Source of the DNA: Microbacterium sp. HD4P20
Lineage (GTDB): Bacteria; Actinomycetota; Actinomycetes; Actinomycetales; Microbacteriaceae
Reading direction: 5' to 3'
NCBI RefSeq assembly: GCF_019449275.2
Contig: NZ_JAHZQZ020000019.1
Coordinates: 62,001-126,000, forward strand
Length of the DNA stretch: 64,000 nucleotides
Under the pieces are notes generated by a model, which saw only the letters and a program-made list of their open reading frames with translations, was not told the DNA's origin and made no database searches. The position numbers were made by a program, and so were the translations under genes. Numbering within the stretch: the first letter of the stretch is position 1; each line of letters begins with the position of its first letter. Shown here piece by piece: positions 60,189-64,000 of the stretch.

Positions 60189-63100
60189 TCAGCCACGACC
60201 GCCGGACCCTTGCGCGGCCGCGCCCTGGCGGAGCGTGTCGCCCGCGGTGAGCCGTCTGAGCGTGAGACCGCGGGTGGACTCGACGAAACCGGCATCCCGG
60301 AGCGCCCTGCCCACCGCGGTGCCGTACACGAAGGCGCCGTTGACCTGCTCGACGGTGAGGGTGTCGAGCCGGCGCGACCGCGCCGTCGCGACCAGTTCGC
60401 GCGCCGCCGCCTCGAGCACCGGCTCGGCATCGGTGAACGCGAGGGCCGACTTGCCGCCGCGTTCGACGTAGAGCGTCAGGGCGCCGTCGACGAGCACCAC
60501 CAGCGCCCCTGCCTTGCGCCCGGGTCGATGCCCGATGCCCTCGAGGGGTGGCCAGGCCAGCGCCGCGCCGTAGGCGTTGGCGGGGTCGGTGGCAGCGAGG
60601 GCGACGGCCCGCAGCGGTGGCGGGTCGGCGACGGCCGCGAACTCGCGGAGCCGGTCGACGGTCGCCGACGCGGCGAACTGCGCGGCACCGAGCTTCTCGA
60701 TGACGTAGCCGCGACGGCAGTGGCCCGCCTCCTCGAAGCCCGCCAGCACCCGGTAGGTCTGGGCGAAACCGCCGGGTACGCCCTCCGCCTGGACCGCACC
60801 GCGCGTCACCACGCCGTAGCGGTCGAGCAGCAGGCTCGCCGTCGCGGTGGCGCGCAGCGCCGCGTCGGGCTCCGGGGCGGGCAGCATCGACCAGCGGCCG
60901 CCGAGCGAGGGCGGACGGGGAGGAACGGATCCGCCGACCGCCCGCACGGCTGCCCCCCGGTACATGCGAGCCCGTGGCGCGCGCCGGCTGACGCGGTGCG
61001 CCTGGGACCCGCCCGACACCAGCGTCCGGACGGGCGCGAAGGTGTCGTTCGAGACGCGCCCCGCCCATGTGAGGCGCCACAGCGCATCGATGACGGACTG
61101 GTCGTTCTCGGCACCCGTGAGCTGCCGCAGCTGGGCGGCGAAGAAGGCGCCCCCTGCCTCGAGCGAGGCCAGCAGCTGGGCGTCGATCGATCCGGGCGCG
61201 GGCTCGTCCGCCTCGTCGGGCGGCGCGAGTGTCAGTGGCAGCCCATCGGCCGGGTGGAGCGCGACCCAGCCGTCGCGACCCGGCAGGCTCCCGTGCCCTG
61301 ACCACACCACCTCGCCCGTCGCCGTGAGCTCGTCGAGCATGCCCGGGGTGTAGTCCGTCACCCGGGCGGGCAGGATGAGCGACTCCCACGCGCTGGCCGG
61401 AATCGGCACGCCTGCGAGTTGCTCGACGACGGCCGCGACCCCGTCGAGCCCCTCGAGCGGACGGGTCGCGTGCTGCCAGACCGGCAGGAATCGCGCGTAC
61501 GCCTCTTGCGGAACCGGCTCGACGCTGCCGCGGATGGCCGCGAGCGACCGCATCCGCAGCCGCCGGAGCACCTCGGCGTCGCACCACTCGAGATCGTCCG
61601 AACCGGCGCGGGTCTCGGCTGATGCCTCGGGTAGGAAGAACCCGCTCGCTATGCGGCCCTGCGACTCGAGGCGCTGCAGGGTGTGACGAGCGACGGCGAC
61701 GCCGATGCCGAGGCGCTCGGCCGCGGCATCCGCCGTGAACGGTCCGTGTGTGCGGGCATAGCGCGCCACGAGGTCGCCGAGCGGATCGGCGAGCGGTTCG
61801 AGGAACGCCGTCGGAATGCCGACAGGGAGCGCCACCCCGAGTCCGTCGCGCAGACGCCCGGAGTCCTCTATCGCGGCCACACGAGCCGTGCCGGCGATGG
61901 TCACCGGGACGGCTCGACGCGTCGTGACTAGTTCTTCCAGCAGAGCGGATGCCTCGGCCTCGCTCGCGTGGCCGGCGGGATCGGCGGCCACGAGGCGGGC
62001 GGCGACCTCGGCGGCGTCGAGCGGACCCAGGAGTCGCAGCAGATCCGCGACACCTTCCACGTCGCGAACGCGACGCTCGGGGTCGAGGCGCTGGACCTCG
62101 CGCTCGAACTGCGCGATGACGGCGGGATCGAGCAGCTCCCGCATCTCGATCTTGCCGAGCAGCTCGCTCAGCAGGGCCGGGTCGACAGAGAGCGCGGCCG
62201 CCCGTCGTTCGGCGAGAGGCGAGTCGCCCTCGTACATGAACGCACCGACATATCCGAAGAGCAGGTCGCGCGCGAAGGGTGACGGCTGCGCCGGCTCAGT
62301 CTCGACCAGCCGGACGCGGCGCTCGCCGATGCTGCGGACGATGCGCAGCAGAGACGGCACGTCGTAGACGTCCTGCAGCACCTCGCGCAACGTCTCGAGG
62401 ATGATCGGGAAGGTCGGATAGCGTCGGGCGACCTCGAGAAGCTGCGCCGAGCGCTGGCGCTGCTGCCACAGCGGCGTGCGCTTGCCCGGGTTTCTCCGCG
62501 GCATGAGCAGTGCGCGGGCGGCGCACTCCCGGAACCTCGATGCGAACAGCGCCGAACCGCCTACCTCCTCGGTGACGATCTGCTCGAGCTCGTCGGGATC
62601 GAAGACGAACAGGTCGGCGCCGGGCGGCTCGGCCGTGGCATCCGGAACTCTGGCGATGATGCCGTCGTCGCTCGCGACCGCCGACCCCTCCACCCCCAGT
62701 CGCTCGCGGATCCGGGCGTTGACCGCGAGAGCCCACGGCGCGTGCACCTGCATGCCGTACGGGGAATGGAGGATCACGCGCCAGTCGCCCACCTCGTCGC
62801 GACCGCGCTCGACAGTGAGCTGGCGGTCGGTCGGCAGCGTGCCGGTCGCTTCCCGCTGCTCGGCGAGATAGGCCAGGAGGTTGTCCTGCGCGTTGTCGTC
62901 GAGCCCCGCGTCGCGCAGCCGCGCCTCGGCCTTCTCGGGTGCGGCGGTGGACACCTCGCGCGAGAACTTGCCGAGTGCCTCACCCAGCTCCGCCGGTCGG
63001 CCGATGCCGTCACCGTGCCAGAACGGCACTTTGCCGGGCTGCCCGAAGGCCGGCACCACATTGACGCGATCGTGCGTGATCTCGACGATGCGCCAGCTGG

Positions 63101-64000
63101 TCGTGCCGAGCGTGAACACATCGTTGACCCGCGATTCGTACACCATCTCTTCGTCGAGCTCGCCGACGCGCGCGTTCGACGACTCGCCGGCGACGAACAC
63201 GCCGAACAGACCGCGATCGGGGATTGTTCCGCCGCTCGTGACGGCGATCCGCTGCGCTCCCGGGCGGCCCGTCAGCACGCCGAGGTCGCGGTCCCACACC
63301 ACGCGCGGTCGCAGCTCGGCGAACTCGTCGGACGGGAAGCGGCCGGCGAGCAGGTCGAGCGTCGCCTCGTAGGCCGAGCGCGGCAGCGACCGGAACGGTG
63401 CACTGCGCTTGAGGGTGTCGTACCAGTCCTCGACGTCGACCGGCGCGATGGAGGCTGCCGCGACGGTGTGCTGGGCGAGGATGTCGAGCGGGTTCTGCGG
63501 AACCGCGATCGCCTCGATCTGGCCCGCCAGCATCCGCTCGGTGACGATCGCGGTGTGCAGCACATCGCCGCGATGCTTGGGGAAGAGGGCGGCGCGGCTG
63601 ACCTCGCCCACCTGATGCCCGGCGCGCCCGATGCGCTGCAGGCCCGAGGCGGCGCTCGGCGGCGCCTCGACCTGGATCACGAGATCGACTGCGCCCATGT
63701 CGATGCCGAGCTCGAGGCTCGACGTCGCGACGACGCAGCGCAGGATGCCGGACTTCAGCTCTTCCTCGACCTGGGCGCGCTGCTCTTTCGAGACGGAACC
63801 ATGATGGGCCTTCGCCAGGACCGGATCTGCCCCCGCTGTGGCGCCGGCCTGCGCCATCATGGCTGCGGGCACGGTCTGCTCGGGCAGATCGAGCCCGAGC
63901 CGCTCGGAGTAGATCTCGTTGAGGCGACCGGTGAGCCGCTCGGCGAGGCGCCGCGAATTGCAGAACACGATGGTCGATCGATGCTGCAGGATGCGGTCGA
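60189..64000 (-). CDS. lhr: Lhr-type DNA helicase, C-terminal part
   Basis: The gene runs off the right edge on the minus strand; about 1270 residues of a roughly 1500-residue protein are visible, and the ATPase domain start is outside. The visible part begins in helicase motif IV (TIVFCNSRRLAERL) and contains SLELGIDMGAVDLVIQVE (motif V) and RIGRAGHQ (motif VI). The Lhr winged-helix and Lhr-core regions follow, then the long C-terminal extension typical of bacterial Lhr, with clustered winged-helix-like pieces. Lhr is a 3'-5' helicase acting in DNA repair. The adjacent nei gene fits that role. Confidence 0.93.
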   Translation of the reverse strand, partial: DRILQHRSTIVFCNSRRLAERLTGRLNEIYSERLGLDLPEQTVPAAMMAQAGATAGADPVLAKAHHGSVSKEQRAQVEEELKSGILRCVVATSSLELGIDMGAVDLVIQVEAPPSAASGLQRIGRAGHQVGEVSRAALFPKHRGDVLHTAIVTERMLAGQIEAIAVPQNPLDILAQHTVAAASIAPVDVEDWYDTLKRSAPFRSLPRSAYEATLDLLAGRFPSDEFAELRPRVVWDRDLGVLTGRPGAQRIAVTSGGTIPDRGLFGVFVAGESSNARVGELDEEMVYESRVNDVFTLGTTSWRIVEITHDRVNVVPAFGQPGKVPFWHGDGIGRPAELGEALGKFSREVSTAAPEKAEARLRDAGLDDNAQDNLLAYLAEQREATGTLPTDRQLTVERGRDEVGDWRVILHSPYGMQVHAPWALAVNARIRERLGVEGSAVASDDGIIARVPDATAEPPGADLFVFDPDELEQIVTEEVGGSALFASRFRECAARALLMPRRNPGKRTPLWQQRQRSAQLLEVARRYPTFPIILETLREVLQDVYDVPSLLRIVRSIGERRVRLVETEPAQPSPFARDLLFGYVGAFMYEGDSPLAERRAAALSVDPALLSELLGKIEMRELLDPAVIAQFEREVQRLDPERRVRDVEGVADLLRLLGPLDAAEVAARLVAADPAGHASEAEASALLEELVTTRRAVPVTIAGTARVAAIEDSGRLRDGLGVALPVGIPTAFLEPLADPLGDLVARYARTHGPFTADAAAERLGIGVAVARHTLQRLESQGRIASGFFLPEASAETRAGSDDLEWCDAEVLRRLRMRSLAAIRGSVEPVPQEAYARFLPVWQHATRPLEGLDGVAAVVEQLAGVPIPASAWESLILPARVTDYTPGMLDELTATGEVVWSGHGSLPGRDGWVALHPADGLPLTLAPPDEADEPAPGSIDAQLLASLEAGGAFFAAQLRQLTGAENDQSVIDALWRLTWAGRVSNDTFAPVRTLVSGGSQAHRVSRRAPRARMYRGAAVRAVGGSVPPRPPSLGGRWSMLPAPEPDAALRATATASLLLDRYGVVTRGAVQAEGVPGGFAQTYRVLAGFEEAGHCRRGYVIEKLGAAQFAASATVDRLREFAAVADPPPLRAVALAATDPANAYGAALAWPPLEGIGHRPGRKAGALVVLVDGALTLYVERGGKSALAFTDAEPVLEAAARELVATARSRRLDTLTVEQVNGAFVYGTAVGRALRDAGFVESTRGLTLRRLTAGDTLRQGAAAQGSGGRG

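Overview
The window is very GC-rich DNA (about 70% G+C by eye) with many GTG starts, GTGA/ATGA stop-start overlaps and typical actinobacterial families (PucR, ECF sigma, CHAT, an lhr-nei pair). A Microbacterium-like member of the Microbacteriaceae is my inference from style and content. No rRNA or tRNA gene was found.

Layout. 1-7197: the end of an MFS transporter, a very large GH78-GH3 fusion (rhamnosidase plus beta-glucosidase in one chain) and an SDR protein with a zinc-ribbon tail. 7303-8547: an IS30-type insertion sequence. 8663-32451: a nearly complete glucuronoxylan locus. It has a secreted multidomain GH10 xylanase, two LacI regulators, a CE7 acetyl esterase, a Lpl-type ABC importer (two permeases and a lipoprotein), GH42, a YesL-like membrane protein, GH67 alpha-glucuronidase, glucuronate isomerase (uxaC), fructuronate reductase (uxuB), two ManD-type dehydratases, xylA and xylB. 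Oligosaccharides cut outside and imported would be trimmed inside to xylose and glucuronate, which flow to xylulose-5-phosphate and 2-keto-3-deoxygluconate. Similar AACGTT-centred operators precede the xylanase, the esterase/importer pair and uxaC/lacI.

32594-38914: small and housekeeping-type genes (SemiSWEET, coiled-coil protein, small alarmone synthetase, cation/proton antiporter, TspO-like protein, glutamine amidotransferase), broken by a compound repeat (three 82-bp hairpins with 17-bp tandem repeats between them) and two arrays of about 19-bp period. 39076-44495: a four-gene cassette of ECF sigma factor, a 160-residue unknown protein, a subtilase with no export signal and a TPR-CHAT caspase-like protease. 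This is the best candidate for a little-described system. 44717-47228: a LysR-effector-domain protein without HTH, a DUF1304 protein, a membrane-anchored thermonuclease and a hexapeptide-repeat protein.

47580-58976: a polyamine uptake and breakdown cluster (class III aminotransferase, PucR regulator, cupin, DAO-type oxidase, YtcJ-like amidohydrolase, PotABCD importer). 59287-64000: Nei-type DNA glycosylase and an incomplete Lhr helicase.

Two signals run across genes. First, large imperfect hairpins of 75-86 bp lie in co-directional intergenic gaps (12.2, 33.9-34.4, 46.7, 47.4, 52.7 and 60.1 kb). Second, about eleven genes carry a TAnnnT-like box 6-7 nt before the start codon, as expected for leaderless transcripts, while most catabolic genes have a clear Shine-Dalgarno sequence.
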